From Vibrio variabilis (lineage in GTDB: Bacteria > Pseudomonadota > Gammaproteobacteria > Enterobacterales > Vibrionaceae), in contig NZ_JYJK01000133.1 of the NCBI RefSeq assembly GCF_003263785.1, forward strand, positions 1 through 44,164: a DNA stretch of 44,164 nucleotides, in the 5' to 3' direction. Below the pieces are notes generated by a model that saw only the letters and a list, made by a program, of their open reading frames with translations, was not told the origin of the DNA and did no database searches. Shown piece by piece: positions 1 to 8,423 of this stretch (within the stretch, counting starts at the first letter, position 1; each line of letters begins with the position of its first letter). Made by a program: the position numbers and the translations under genes.

Positions 1-162
1 AAGAAACGTTGAGTTTTGACCCTCGCGATTGAGCATGCCGTCCACGTAACCGTCTTGTACCAAACCCTTAGCGGTAAGGTCTGCAGCGATCGCTTTGATA
101 GCGCTCAGTTTGTTATCGGAGGATTGATTCAGAGTAATCGTGTTCGTGTCGAGTTGAAGCAT
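1..162 (-). CDS. fruB: Fructose PTS EIIA/HPr component FruB, N-terminus only
   Basis: Only the first 54 codons are present; the gene leaves the window at position 1. The translation starts MLQLDTNTITL and later reads YVDGMLNREGQNSTFL, which matches the start of the FruB EIIA domain (known family pattern: GYVNGML..E...STFL, just before the phosphorylated histidine region). FruB phosphorylates the FruA permease during fructose uptake, giving fructose-1-phosphate. It is divergent from cra/fruR at 515-1495, the usual Vibrio arrangement. Likely regulated by Cra through the operators between the two genes. The identification rests on a short stretch plus context. Confidence 0.85.
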   Translation of the reverse strand, partial: MLQLDTNTITLNQSSDNKLSAIKAIAADLTAKGLVQDGYVDGMLNREGQNSTFL

Positions 163-189
163 AGTCGCTCACCTGTTTAATTCTATTTA

Positions 190-201
190 AGAAGCGATTC
201 A
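190..201. promoter_or_regulatory. Imperfect Cra/FruR operator near fruB
   Basis: Read on the minus strand the sequence is TGAATCGCTTCT, which matches the left half of the Cra-type palindrome TGAATCGATTCA and most of the right half. It lies 28 bases before the fruB start codon, so occupancy would affect fruB initiation. This is an inferred weak site. Confidence 0.45.
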
Positions 202-234
202 TGTTTGCCTTTTGCATAGTGCTTTAAGGTTAAC

Positions 235-246
235 TGAATCGATTCA
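235..246. promoter_or_regulatory. Perfect Cra/FruR operator upstream of fruB
   Basis: TGAATCGATTCA is a perfect 12-base palindrome of the Cra/FruR type (E. coli consensus TGAAWCGNTTNA). It lies 73 bases upstream of the fruB start codon and far from the cra promoter, so it probably serves the fru operon. Confidence 0.8.
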
Positions 247-409
247 GCAAAAATCTCAAAAAAAGTCAGCAAGTCCATTGCTGTTGTTTCAGTGGGTGTT
301 ATTACAAGACTTGCCTGTAATGATGCTCAAATAATCGCATCGGACACATCGCCACTCTTATCTATGTCCACTGTTAGTATGGACCAAGTTCCAAAATTGT
401 GAACTTTGC

Positions 410-452
410 TGAATCCTTTCAGCTTTTATACTGAACCGATTCAGCTTATAAT
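410..452 (+). promoter_or_regulatory. cra promoter with two tandem Cra operators
   Basis: Two Cra-type sites, TGAATCCTTTCA at 410-421 and TGAACCGATTCA at 432-443, lie exactly 22 bases apart, about two helical turns, so two dimers could bind the same face. A TATAAT -10 box follows at 447-452. The second site ends 4 bases before the -10 and covers the spacer, so binding should block transcription: autoregulation of cra is inferred. A clear -35 box is not seen (TTTATA at 425-430 is the nearest). Confidence 0.75.
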
Positions 453-514
453 TCAATTCATCAGTTGGCTTGGGATTCATTTATATGATCCATCGCACAG
501 AAAAGGATCGAAAC

Positions 515-1495
515 ATGACACTCGACGAAATCGCCAAACTGGCCGGGGTATCGAAAACCACCGCCAGTTACGTTATCAATGGCAAGGCGCAAAAATACAG
601 AATTTCAGAAAAGACCCAGCGCAAAGTCATGGCCGTGGTAGAGGAGCACAACTACCGTCCGGATCACGCCGCATCATCACTGCGTGCGGGACAGAGTCGT
701 TCCTTTGGTTTGATCATTCCAGATCTCGAAAACACCAGTTACGCCCGTATTGCTAAGTTGCTTGAGCAGAACTCTCGTAAGGCCGGATTTCAAATATTGA
801 TTGGCTGTTCCGATGACGATGCACAAACCGAGAAGCTGGTGGCGGATGCGCTGATTTCTCGTCGCATTGATGCGTTGTTTGTTGCAAGTGCCATTACCGA
901 TGCCAGCGAGTACTACCTGCCCATTCAGCAGCGCGGTACGCCAGTTATTGCGATTGACCGAAGCTTGGATGATGAGCATTTTAGCTGCGTGATTAGTGAA
1001 GATCATGGGGCGGCGTATGAGCTGACTCAATCAGTGTTAGATAACAAGGTCAATACCGTTGGCTTGATTGGGGCGATACCAGAGTTGAACATCTCTCGAG
1101 AGCGTCAATTGGGCTTTGAAACCGCAATAAAAGAAAAGCAGCTCAAATCTGTTGTTGCCTATGGCGACCACTTTAATAGTGATGAAGGCAAGCGAGTTTT
1201 CATGGAATGGATAGAGCAGGGCAACGTACCTGATGCCGTGGTTACTACCTCTTATACCTTACTTGAAGGTGTGCTTGACGTTCTGATTGATAAACCGGAT
1301 CTGATGGGGAGAGTGAAGATTGGAACCTTTGGTGATAATAGACTGCTGGATTTTCTGCCACTGCGCGTCAATTCGCTTCCTCAGCAATTTGAACTCATCT
1401 GTGATAGTGCGCTTGAGCTAGCACTCAACGCGTCCGCCAAACGCTACAACCCCGGTGTTGAGTTGATTCCAAGAAGAATTAAGCTAAGAAACTAA
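515..1495 (+). CDS. cra: Catabolite repressor/activator Cra (FruR), LacI family
   Basis: 326 residues. The N-terminal helix-turn-helix (MTLDEIAKLAGVSKTTASYV) and the motif LIIPDLENTSYARIAKLLE are close to E. coli Cra, as is the C-terminal GDNRLLDFLP. The remainder is a periplasmic-binding-type sensor domain. Members of this family respond to fructose-1-phosphate and control fru genes and central carbon flow. The ATG at 515 is chosen over the in-frame ATG at 470 because Cra proteins start right at M-x-L-D-E-I-A, and an AAAGGA ribosome site lies at 502-507. Divergent from fruB. The promoter carries two of its own likely operators, so negative autoregulation is inferred. Confidence 0.92.
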   Translation: MTLDEIAKLAGVSKTTASYVINGKAQKYRISEKTQRKVMAVVEEHNYRPDHAASSLRAGQSRSFGLIIPDLENTSYARIAKLLEQNSRKAGFQILIGCSDDDAQTEKLVADALISRRIDALFVASAITDASEYYLPIQQRGTPVIAIDRSLDDEHFSCVISEDHGAAYELTQSVLDNKVNTVGLIGAIPELNISRERQLGFETAIKEKQLKSVVAYGDHFNSDEGKRVFMEWIEQGNVPDAVVTTSYTLLEGVLDVLIDKPDLMGRVKIGTFGDNRLLDFLPLRVNSLPQQFELICDSALELALNASAKRYNPGVELIPRRIKLRN

Positions 1496-1499
1496 CCAA

Positions 1500-1522
1500 A
1501 AAGGGAGCCAAGGCTCCCTTTC
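1500..1522. terminator. Hairpin terminator after cra
   Basis: AAAGGGAGCC and GGCTCCCTTT form a perfect inverted repeat directly after the cra stop codon, ending in TTT. An A-run on the left arm means it could also serve the minus-strand lipoprotein gene ending at 1542. Confidence 0.8.
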
Positions 1523-1541
1523 TAACGTTCATTCGTTCGGA

Positions 1542-1721
1542 CTAAAGCTGCTGCGCGCAGTTAATATCTCCAAGCGCCGTACAAATTTCTTTCTCGCGCT
1601 TCGCGTCTTCTTCCATCTTAGTACCAATTTCTTGGTTGTTACGATATTCGTTTGATGGGGCACAACCTGCTAGTACAGCTGCCAACGCTAAGCCCATTAC
1701 CACTGCGATTTTCGAATTCAT
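1542..1721 (-). CDS. Small lipoprotein of unknown function
   Basis: A 59-residue protein starting MNSKIAVVMGLALAAVLAGC: a positive start, a hydrophobic stretch and a lipobox (LAGC) with Cys20 as the predicted lipidation site. The mature part is short, charged (EEDAKREKEI) and has two further cysteines near the end (CTALGDINC), which could form a disulfide in the periplasm. A GGAG ribosome site precedes the ATG. The 40-residue mature part resembles the many short Vibrio outer-membrane lipoproteins of unknown role. It stands alone between cra and the GH1 gene. No function is assigned. Confidence 0.7.
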   Translation of the reverse strand: MNSKIAVVMGLALAAVLAGCAPSNEYRNNQEIGTKMEEDAKREKEICTALGDINCAQQL

Positions 1722-1840
1722 CGTGAACTCCTTGTTAATTTTTTCATAAATTTAACACTGAACTCGCGCCGAAACTAGAGATTTATCTTATGTTTGAACG
1801 CGATCGATGAATTCTTTACCAGTTGTAATGTCGGCAGAAA

Positions 1841-3232
1841 TTATTCTGATAGCGACTGACCGTTACTTGAAATCACTCCTTGATACCAGTAGAAGCTCTT
1901 TTTGCGTTTTCGCTCTAGTGTGCCCCTTCCATCGTCATGACGATCGACGTAAATAAAACCATAGCGCTTACTCATTTCGGCAGTGGAGTTGGCAACTAGG
2001 TCAATCGGTCCCCAGCTTGTAAAGCCCATGAGCTCGACACCATCTGCAACGGCTTCTCTTGCTTGAACTAAATGATCGTTCAAATAAGCGATACGGTAGT
2101 CATCTTGGATTTCTCCATTTGCATCGAGCTCATCTCGCGCACCTAAACCACTTTCAACAATAAATAGTGGTTTTTGGTAGCGGTCATACAAGAAGTTAAG
2201 CAGCACGCGCAGCCCTTTAGGGTCGATCAGCCAGCCCCACTGACTTTTCTCTAGGTATGGGTTTGGCACGCTATCGACGATATTACCCACTTCTTTTGCT
2301 TTTGGATCGGCACTTGCGCAGCCGCTGGCGTAGTAGCTAAATGAGATGAAGTCGACAGAAGCACGAGCAATGGTCTCCAAATCGCCATCTTCCATCGTGA
2401 GTTCGATGTCATTTTCACGGAAGTAGCGCAGCATGTAGCCTGGGTACTTACCACGAGTTTGCACATCGCCAAAGAACAGCCATTTATTGTTTTCGTGCAT
2501 GGCGGCAATGACATCATCTGGGTTGCAGGTGTACGGGTAGTTTAGCGCCCCAAGCAGCATATTACCGATCCGGCCATCCGGGATAATACGCTTACAGGCT
2601 TGTACCGCTTTGGCATTCGCCACCAATTGATGGTGGATAGCTTGGTAGATCTCTTGCTCTGTCGCGTTCTCTTGCAGACCAACACCTGTGAATGGGGCAT
2701 GCAAAGACATGTTGATCTCGTTAAATGTGAGCCAAAGTTTGACCTTGTTTTTGTAGCGTTCAAACACGGTTGTAACGTAGCGTTCAAATAGGTCAATCAA
2801 ACGACGATCACCCCAGCCACCATAGTTTTCGACCAGCGCGTAAGGCATTTCGTAATGCGATAGGGTCACAAATGGCGTCATATTGTATTTTGCCAGTTCG
2901 TCGAATATGCGGTCATAGTAGGCGAGACCCGCCTCGTTCGGCTGAGCATCATCGCCATTAGGGAAGATGCGGGTCCAAGCTATGGACAGTCTCAGACAGT
3001 TAAAGCCCATCTCATCAAACAGAGCAATGTCTTCTGGGTAGCGATTGTAAAAATCGATGGCAATATCTTTGATGCCCGGTGTGCGCTCGTCACGAGTTTG
3101 GTGTGGGCTTAGAATACCAGAAGGCAACATGTCGGAGGTTGAGAGTCCTTTACCATCAAGGATATACGAACCTTCAACTTGGTTTGCGGCAATAGCGCCA
3201 CCCCATAGGAAATTGTCTGGAAACTGAGTCAT
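1841..3232 (-). CDS. GH1 6-phospho-beta-glucosidase
   Basis: 463 residues, a normal GH1 length. The N-terminus (FLWGGAIAANQVEG) is the GH1 signature. The acid/base glutamate is E172 in LTFNEIN and the nucleophile is E360 in LFIVESGLGA. S416, K422 and Y424 have the spacing of the phosphate-binding Ser/Lys/Tyr triad of 6-phospho-beta-glucosidases, so the substrate is probably a PTS-imported phosphorylated beta-glucoside such as cellobiose- or gentiobiose-6-phosphate (EC 3.2.1.86). No PTS permease is adjacent. It is cytoplasmic, with no signal peptide. The nucleophile motif reads ESG where most members read ENG, a conservative oddity. Divergent from the SgrR-like regulator at 3451, a probable regulatory pair. 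Confidence 0.88.
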   Translation of the reverse strand: MTQFPDNFLWGGAIAANQVEGSYILDGKGLSTSDMLPSGILSPHQTRDERTPGIKDIAIDFYNRYPEDIALFDEMGFNCLRLSIAWTRIFPNGDDAQPNEAGLAYYDRIFDELAKYNMTPFVTLSHYEMPYALVENYGGWGDRRLIDLFERYVTTVFERYKNKVKLWLTFNEINMSLHAPFTGVGLQENATEQEIYQAIHHQLVANAKAVQACKRIIPDGRIGNMLLGALNYPYTCNPDDVIAAMHENNKWLFFGDVQTRGKYPGYMLRYFRENDIELTMEDGDLETIARASVDFISFSYYASGCASADPKAKEVGNIVDSVPNPYLEKSQWGWLIDPKGLRVLLNFLYDRYQKPLFIVESGLGARDELDANGEIQDDYRIAYLNDHLVQAREAVADGVELMGFTSWGPIDLVANSTAEMSKRYGFIYVDRHDDGRGTLERKRKKSFYWYQGVISSNGQSLSE

Positions 3233-3375
3233 AGAAACCTCTAAATTGATGAGATAAGGGCGCGCTTGGTGATTCTGCGCTTGTTCAATATAGACCTAGT
3301 ATGTGATTTAAATGGGAAGATAAAAAGAGATGGATTTTGCATACTGTTTTCCCCAAAAGAGGGTGTGTCTGCGTA

Positions 3376-3399
3376 AATTAGGCCATAATGAGGCTAATT
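3376..3399. promoter_or_regulatory. Candidate operator between GH1 and SgrR-like genes
   Basis: An interrupted inverted repeat, AATTAG at 3376-3381 and CTAATT at 3394-3399, lies 51 bases before the regulator start and 144 bases before the GH1 start. It is the most obvious dyad in this divergent region. Assignment to the SgrR-like protein is inference only. Confidence 0.3.
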
Positions 3400-3450
3400 G
3401 GTTATTATTAGGAAATTGATACTTAAATAACTTCCTTATATTGTCATCTT

Positions 3451-5183
3451 ATGAAAGACGAAAGAGCGCTGCACTATTACGAGAGACTACTGAGTCTTGG
3501 ACCCAAAAAAGAACACCATCTGCCATTAGCTGAAGTTGCAGAGGTTTTGTTTACCACGGCACGTCACGCAAGAACCGTTCTGCAAGCTCTCCAACAGCGC
3601 GGCTGGGTTACTTGGGAACCCAAGGTGGGCAGAAACCAACGTTCACAACTTACATTACATTTTGATGTGAAGACTCTTCGTCAGCGACTGGGCAAAGCTA
3701 TGATTGAACAGGGGCAATATGAGTCTGCATTTTCGTTGTTACATGGTGATCAAGAACAGTTCTCGCAATTGTTACAACAAACCTCAGGAACCATGGTCCG
3801 AGAAGGGCAGCTCCATATTCAGCTCACCTATCAACGTGCTTTTCAGCCTATCTTGCCGCATAAGCCACTCAGAAACAGTGAGCGGTTTTTGGTTCGCCAG
3901 ATCTATTCATGTTTGACAGCATGCGATCATGAAGGAAAGGTATCACCGCAACTTGCTCACCACTGGACGACAAACAAGGACTACACCCAGTGGCGCTTTT
4001 ATTTAAGACCGAGATTGGAGTTCCATTCAGGCTTGACACTAAACCCAGAACTCATCGCGCAGCTGTTCTTAAAACTCAAAACACGACCGGAATATGACAC
4101 CGAACTGGCGCACTTGAAAGCGGTAAATTTCGGGCACCAAACCATCACCTTTGAGCTGGAGCGTCCAGATCGCGGCTTTGATGCGTTGATATCAGATTTA
4201 AGGTACTCGATTCAGCCTCCAGAGCAGCTAGATGTAGTAGCGGGGCGAGTTGTGGATGGATGCGGGGCATTTCGGGTCATCGAACACTCGGATGAGCGTC
4301 TTCGTCTAGAAGCTAACGATAGATTCTTTGATCTTCCAGCACTAACCGATACCGTCACGATTTGGCAGCTCGACAAAACGCCAACCGAACGGATAGAGCT
4401 AGCGCACTCGCAAAAAGAGGGGGTATCTGAAAAACATGGAATGAGTGACGGGCAAGCATACACTCAAAGTCGTATTGAAAACGGATGCATCTACTTGCTT
4501 CTCAACGCCAATGATTCTTTGCACTCTTTAAACGCTTCGCAGCGAGCTTATCTATGCAGTGTTTTCTCTCCGTATTCGATACTTGAGACGCCAGACCTCA
4601 ACCCACTCTCAAGAGCCTCTGTTTCCGCGCACAATATCTTGCCAAGCTGGACCAAGATCACACGCCGGATTGCCGATAAAGTCGCACTCCCAGAGAAGCT
4701 AACCATTGCCGTGTATGACCACCAAGTTATACGAGATTGTGCTAATGGCATTAGAGCTCAGTTAGCGTTGTTAGGCGTCGCGTGCGAAATCAATGTATAT
4801 ACGCTCGAGATGCTGCACAGTAAAGCCTGTGAGAGAAAGCTCGATGAAGACATCACCATTGCCAGTTTTATCGTCGATGACAACCTCCCCGTTTCTGTAT
4901 TCCGTTGGTTGTGTTCGGATGTGATTTTAAGGCAGGGGCTCAATGACGCAGACGTAGAGTGGTTAGATAGCAACTAGCAGAAATCAGAGAGCAGCATAGC
5001 GCAGATATCTACCTCAAAGAGCTAGAATCTGTCGCGACGAATCTGCTGATAGAAAACAGACTGGTGCCTTTGTTCCACCACAGACAAACTTTGCGCTGGG
5101 GGAGTGTTCTACAAGGGGTAAAGATTACCGATTGGTCTTGGCCTGACTTTAGAAGCGTATGGACAGAAGAAGCGTCGCGTTAA
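3451..5183 (+). CDS. SgrR-family transcriptional regulator (frameshift near 4971)
   Basis: About 577 residues once repaired, close to E. coli SgrR (551). Residues ~1-115 are an SgrR_N winged-helix domain (LPLAEVAEVLFTTARHARTVL). From ~160 on there is a solute-binding family 5 fold (LVRQIYSCLT, ARDV-like region, LAHHWTTN). SgrR senses sugar-phosphate stress in E. coli; here the neighbour is a 6-phospho-beta-glucosidase, so a phospho-sugar signal is plausible. The first frame stops at 4977 after EWLDSN. The next frame continues without a gap from about 4970 (QLAEIREQHSADIYLKEL ... WPDFRSVWTEE) to a TAA at 5181-5183. Restoring one C at 4971 (AGC to AGCC) joins them, so a sequencing error is likely. 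Confidence 0.82.
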
Positions 5184-5196
5184 TGATTAACGCGAC
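5174..5196 (+). terminator. Hairpin overlapping the SgrR-like stop codon
   Basis: GTCGCGTTAA and TTAACGCGAC form a perfect 10-bp stem with a TGA loop. The stop codon of the repaired regulator frame lies inside the left arm. No T-run follows, so termination would be weak or Rho-assisted. Its position supports 5183 as the true end of the gene. Confidence 0.55.
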
Positions 5197-5226
5197 TGTA
5201 ATGAGATAGTTTTGTGGCTGTAGCTG

Positions 5227-5493
5227 TTATTTAAGCGGATCCCCATCCGGCAACGCACTGTGCAACCAAAGCGCAAGACGTTTCTTAATGTTTTGCCCAT
5301 CGACTTTATCTTCCGGTAGTGGAACGATTTGGCGAACTTCCACTAAAAAGAGATACAGCGCCCTGGCTTTCATTGATTGACTCGCTGAAGGATCATGAAT
5401 AGGGTAGCCCTGCATTGCCGCCATCTTACAACCCACTTCAAGCGCCTTTTTGAACAACTTGTCTTCGTTTTCTAATTTCGCTGTCTTTGACAT
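5227..5493 (-). CDS. DUF5062 family protein
   Basis: 88 residues, matching the size and motifs of DUF5062, a small Vibrionaceae family: KLFKKALEVGCKMAAMQGYP near the start, then ALYLFLVEVRQIVPLPEDK, and LALWLHSALP at the end. No signal peptide or membrane segment; probably cytoplasmic. The family's function is unknown. It lies between the SgrR-like gene and DUF3861, transcribed in the same direction as the latter but separated by a terminator. Confidence 0.75.
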   Translation of the reverse strand: MSKTAKLENEDKLFKKALEVGCKMAAMQGYPIHDPSASQSMKARALYLFLVEVRQIVPLPEDKVDGQNIKKRLALWLHSALPDGDPLK

Positions 5494-5628
5494 ACATCGC
5501 CTAGATTCATCTATGGGTGAGATTAAACACTAGCAGTTAAGAGCCATGTTCGCCGTTAAGTCATTCATTGTTTGATAGAAATGACGTTACTGTTTGTAAA
5601 AATTCGAGGTATGTCGAGCAGGGGAAGA

Positions 5629-5659
5629 AAAAAAGGAAAAGCCTCGCGGATCCGAGGCT
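5629..5659 (-). terminator. Rho-independent terminator of the DUF3861 gene
   Basis: On the minus strand AGCCTCG and CGAGGCT form a stem with a six-base loop, followed by TTTTCC and a run of seven T. It sits 8 bases after the DUF3861 stop. Confidence 0.9.
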
Positions 5660-5667
5660 AGATAGGT

Positions 5668-6027
5668 TTAGTGACCCTTAATTTGATCTTTGATTGCCTT
5701 CTTAAGGTTTTGCATGAACTCTTTGAAATGAGGCATAAAGCCTGCAAATAATGGGTGCTTTCTGTCTTGCATCATCATTGGCCCAAGCAAGCGAATGCTT
5801 ACTCCTAGGCGTTTTGCTGATTGCTCATCGAGGCCGCTACCTTGCTTCATTTTCTCAATGATTTCGAACATGTCCTCACGATCTTCTATCTCTAACGTCA
5901 GCGTTTTAAGTTCGCGGTCTGCCTTGGTGTTTACTTCTTCAATAGTAATACGGTATTGATTGTGCTTCTTGTTATTCCTTAGAGAGGCGTTTGACTCCAA
6001 TGGACTCAGTGTTGCTTGTGTCGTCAT
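5668..6027 (-). CDS. DUF3861 family protein
   Basis: 119 residues. From residue ~22 it follows the DUF3861 pattern: HNQYRITIEEV, then LDEQSAKRLGVSIRLLGPMM and RKHPLFAGFMPHFKEFMQNLKK. The first 20 residues are an extra, polar N-terminal stretch without signal features. The protein is soluble and of unknown function. In many proteobacteria DUF3861 genes sit beside a MarR regulator; here the MarR gene at 6128 is divergent and two MarR-type operators lie between them, so repression by MarR is likely. Confidence 0.8.
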   Translation of the reverse strand: MTTQATLSPLESNASLRNNKKHNQYRITIEEVNTKADRELKTLTLEIEDREDMFEIIEKMKQGSGLDEQSAKRLGVSIRLLGPMMMQDRKHPLFAGFMPHFKEFMQNLKKAIKDQIKGH

Positions 6028-6061
6028 TTCGTTTCTCCAGTCTTGAAATAAGTTTGATTTA

Positions 6062-6078
6062 AGTTGATAATGTCAACT
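6062..6078. promoter_or_regulatory. MarR operator 1
   Basis: AGTTGATAATGTCAACT: perfect 6-base arms around a 5-base spacer. With operator 2 it shares TTGA-N5-TCAA. It lies 35 bases upstream of the DUF3861 start codon. Confidence 0.8.
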
Positions 6079-6088
6079 ATAAATCCAT

Positions 6089-6107
6089 TAGTTGATGGTG
6101 TCAACTA
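6089..6107. promoter_or_regulatory. MarR operator 2
   Basis: TAGTTGATGGTGTCAACTA: perfect 7-base arms around a 5-base spacer, centred 28 bases from operator 1 and 20 bases upstream of the marR start codon. Its placement suggests autorepression. Confidence 0.8.
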
Positions 6108-6127
6108 TGTTTTAGAAAGGATCGATC

Positions 6128-6559
6128 ATGCCTGAAAACACGTCTTTGGAATCTGTCTTTCGTTTGGTTCACTCGCTGAAGCGTCAGATGGCGGAACAGA
6201 TAGAAAGTCTCGACTACGATATTGCTCCCATGCATATGCGAGTCATGAAGATCATCACCAAAAAGTCACCTTGTACGTCTATCGACGTTGCGCATTATTT
6301 AGACAGGGACAAGGCGCAGGTCACAAGGTTGATCAATACGCTGATAGCGCAGTCTCTATTGATTAAAGCACCAAACCCAAGTGACAAGCGAAGTCATTTC
6401 TTGGAGCTTACAGAAGCGGGACAGAAGGTCATGGCCAGTTTGGCAGCTATTGATAAACAGGTACTCGCAACGATGGCTCAGGGGCTAAGTGAAGAAGAGC
6501 TCGATAGCTTCAATACAACCGCTGAGAAAATGGCTAAGAACCTCGAAGCGAGCGAGTAA
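6128..6559 (+). CDS. MarR family transcriptional regulator
   Basis: 143 residues, a normal MarR length. A winged-helix domain spans ~30-105: the recognition region reads TSIDVAHYLDRDKAQVTRLINTL and the wing reads NPSDKRSHFLELTEAG, the conserved D-x-R motif. The flanking helices form the dimerisation part. It should repress its own gene and the divergent DUF3861 gene through the two TTGA-N5-TCAA palindromes at 6062-6107. The ligand is unknown. AAAGGAT precedes the ATG. Confidence 0.9.
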   Translation: MPENTSLESVFRLVHSLKRQMAEQIESLDYDIAPMHMRVMKIITKKSPCTSIDVAHYLDRDKAQVTRLINTLIAQSLLIKAPNPSDKRSHFLELTEAGQKVMASLAAIDKQVLATMAQGLSEEELDSFNTTAEKMAKNLEASE

Positions 6560-6722
6560 CATAAAGGCTGGAGCAAGAAACCATCCAGTGTACTGCAAGC
6601 TCGGTACATGCAAAGTCAGTTGATGTCGGTGGCGATCACGGAATAAGTATTAATATCGACCCATTTCAATGGCTCTACTATGCTTTTGGTATAACAGCTC
6701 TAAAAGCGATAAGGAGAATGAC

Positions 6723-6992
6723 ATGGACTGCAGCTCACTAGCCATCACAATGGATATAAACGGTAGCAAACTGGTTCTTGCCTGGGGACCTAACCAAACG
6801 ACAGATCAATGCATCAAGGACTATCACAACATCCCGGCTGACCTAAATGCACAATCGTATATGCTTTCGGTAAACGACCATAAAAACGCGTCACTCGAAA
6901 AACCGATCAGCGCTGAAAAAGCCAGTTCGTTAATGGAACAATGGCAAGCCATACAAAACGGCATTGATCAGGATTTGGATGTGCATTGGTAA
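6723..6992 (+). CDS. Hypothetical protein, 89 residues
   Basis: The ATG at 6723 is chosen over the upstream in-frame ATG at 6669 because a strong AAGGAG site lies at 6711-6716, six bases before it, and the extra 18 residues look like non-coding sequence. The protein starts MDCSSLAITMDINGSKLVLA and has no signal peptide, membrane helix or known motif. The content is polar with a hydrophobic beta-rich start. It is a single gene closed by a good terminator at 7013-7039. No family recognised. Confidence 0.65.
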   Translation: MDCSSLAITMDINGSKLVLAWGPNQTTDQCIKDYHNIPADLNAQSYMLSVNDHKNASLEKPISAEKASSLMEQWQAIQNGIDQDLDVHW

Positions 6993-7012
6993 ATTCACCT
7001 CGCTCAATGTCT

Positions 7013-7039
7013 AGCCAAAGCATTTGCTTTGGCTTTTTT
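7013..7039 (+). terminator. Rho-independent terminator
   Basis: AGCCAAAGCA and TGCTTTGGCT form a 10-bp stem with a TT centre, followed by five T. It closes the small gene ending at 6992. Confidence 0.92.
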
Positions 7040-7207
7040 GTTCGTCTTATCTTTTAAGTTCAGGTGTGCTGTAATGTTTCTTGGATATAAATTAGACGGT
7101 TATCACACAATCCTATCTATACCTTGTAGTATCAATCTTGATATCGTGGTGGCCAGCCTGTCGCGGTAGTTATTGAAGAATGGTTTTTTAAGAATGGATA
7201 TTTAGGT

Positions 7208-7804
7208 ATGGATAACCACGCTGAAAAATGGAAACGTTACTACGAAAAATCACTCGCCAAACCTCATGCTAAGCGCACAGAGTTCGCGCTGTCTCTGAAT
7301 GAATCTGGACTTCAGATTGCGGTAGATTGTGGTTGTGGTACCGGTAGTGATATCGCTTATTTGTCTTCGCAGGGATATCGTGTCTTTGGGTTCGACATTA
7401 ATGCGGAAGCCGTCGCCATTTGTCATGACCGATTCGCTAAAGATGACTTGGTTGAGGTATCACAAGATACTTTTGAGAATTTCTCCTACCCAAATGCTGG
7501 TGTTGTTATTGCAGGTGCTAGTCTGTTTTTCGCCAATCCCGCCGAGTTTAAACAAACTTGGCAGCGTATCAGCGGTTCTGTTGCGGAAGGCGGCGTTTTT
7601 GTCGGTGACTTCTTAGGGCAGAGTGATAGCTGGGCGTCTGAGTATCCTTCACAAACCACACCGCTTACAAAACTAGCAGTAGAATCCTTGTTTGAAGACT
7701 TTGACGTGATTCGATTTCACGAGCGGAATGAACCAGGTACAACGGCGATTGGGATTGAGAAACATTGGCATATCTATTCGGTGATAGCAGTTAAACGTGG
7801 TTAG
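7208..7804 (+). CDS. Class I SAM-dependent methyltransferase
   Basis: 198 residues with a Rossmann methyltransferase fold. Motif I (AVDCGCGTGSD) lies near residue 40, followed by the acidic residue ending strand 2 (VFGFDINAEAVAIC). The overall size and the GCGTGSDIAYLSSQGYRVFGFD pattern, here split by motif, resemble the TehB/Methyltransf_25 group of small-molecule methyltransferases. The substrate is unknown. Cytoplasmic. It precedes a GNAT acetyltransferase by 67 bases and may be co-transcribed with it. Confidence 0.8.
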   Translation: MDNHAEKWKRYYEKSLAKPHAKRTEFALSLNESGLQIAVDCGCGTGSDIAYLSSQGYRVFGFDINAEAVAICHDRFAKDDLVEVSQDTFENFSYPNAGVVIAGASLFFANPAEFKQTWQRISGSVAEGGVFVGDFLGQSDSWASEYPSQTTPLTKLAVESLFEDFDVIRFHERNEPGTTAIGIEKHWHIYSVIAVKRG

Positions 7805-7871
7805 CTAAGCTTGGCTTACAACTCGCCTTGCTTACCATCATTTTGCATTAAATATCAAAAATAAGGATGTT

Positions 7872-8423
7872 ATGTTTAAACTAGATATCGACGACACGCT
7901 TTCATTGGCTCTAGTACAACCTAGTTTTGCCGCTGAGTACCTTGCGATTGTCTCACGAGACAGAGCCTATCTCGCCGAGTGGTTGGCGTGGCCTGAGCAC
8001 GGTAAAAACCAAGAGTTCTTTACGCGCTTTATTGAGCAATCTTTGCATGACTACGCGCTTGGTAAGTCGATGACCTGCGGAATCATCTTTCAGGGTCAGC
8101 TAGTTGGGAACATTAGCTTTAACACCATCAATCATTCTTTGAAAAAAGTAGAGATAGGGTATTGGCTAGCGCGACCCGAGCAAGGCAAGGGTATTGTGAC
8201 TAAAGCCGTGGCGAAAATGATAGAGATTGCCTTTACCCAGCTCGATATGGAAAAAGTACAAATCTCAGCAGCGGAACAAAATGACCCAAGCCGCCGCGTA
8301 TGTGAGCGGCTTGGATTCACACTTGAGGGAATTATCACTCGAGCTGAAAATCTTAATGGGCGAGTAGTGGATCATGCCATTTATGGTTTATCTCGAGAGA
8401 CGTGGAGCCAGCAAAGTCGCTAG
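7872..8423 (+). CDS. GNAT acetyltransferase, RimJ/RimL type
   Basis: 183 residues. The acetyl-CoA binding motif A is visible as IGYWLARPEQGKGIVTKAV (R/Q-x-x-G-x-G/A), then EKVQISAAEQNDPSRRVCERLGFTLEG, the classic RimL-type block with Asn-x-x-S and the GF turn. Members acetylate the N-terminal amine of ribosomal proteins or similar substrates; the target here is not known. The gene overlaps the convergent ABC exporter by 4 bases, both stops using the palindrome CTAG at 8420-8423. Confidence 0.88.
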   Translation: MFKLDIDDTLSLALVQPSFAAEYLAIVSRDRAYLAEWLAWPEHGKNQEFFTRFIEQSLHDYALGKSMTCGIIFQGQLVGNISFNTINHSLKKVEIGYWLARPEQGKGIVTKAVAKMIEIAFTQLDMEKVQISAAEQNDPSRRVCERLGFTLEGIITRAENLNGRVVDHAIYGLSRETWSQQSR

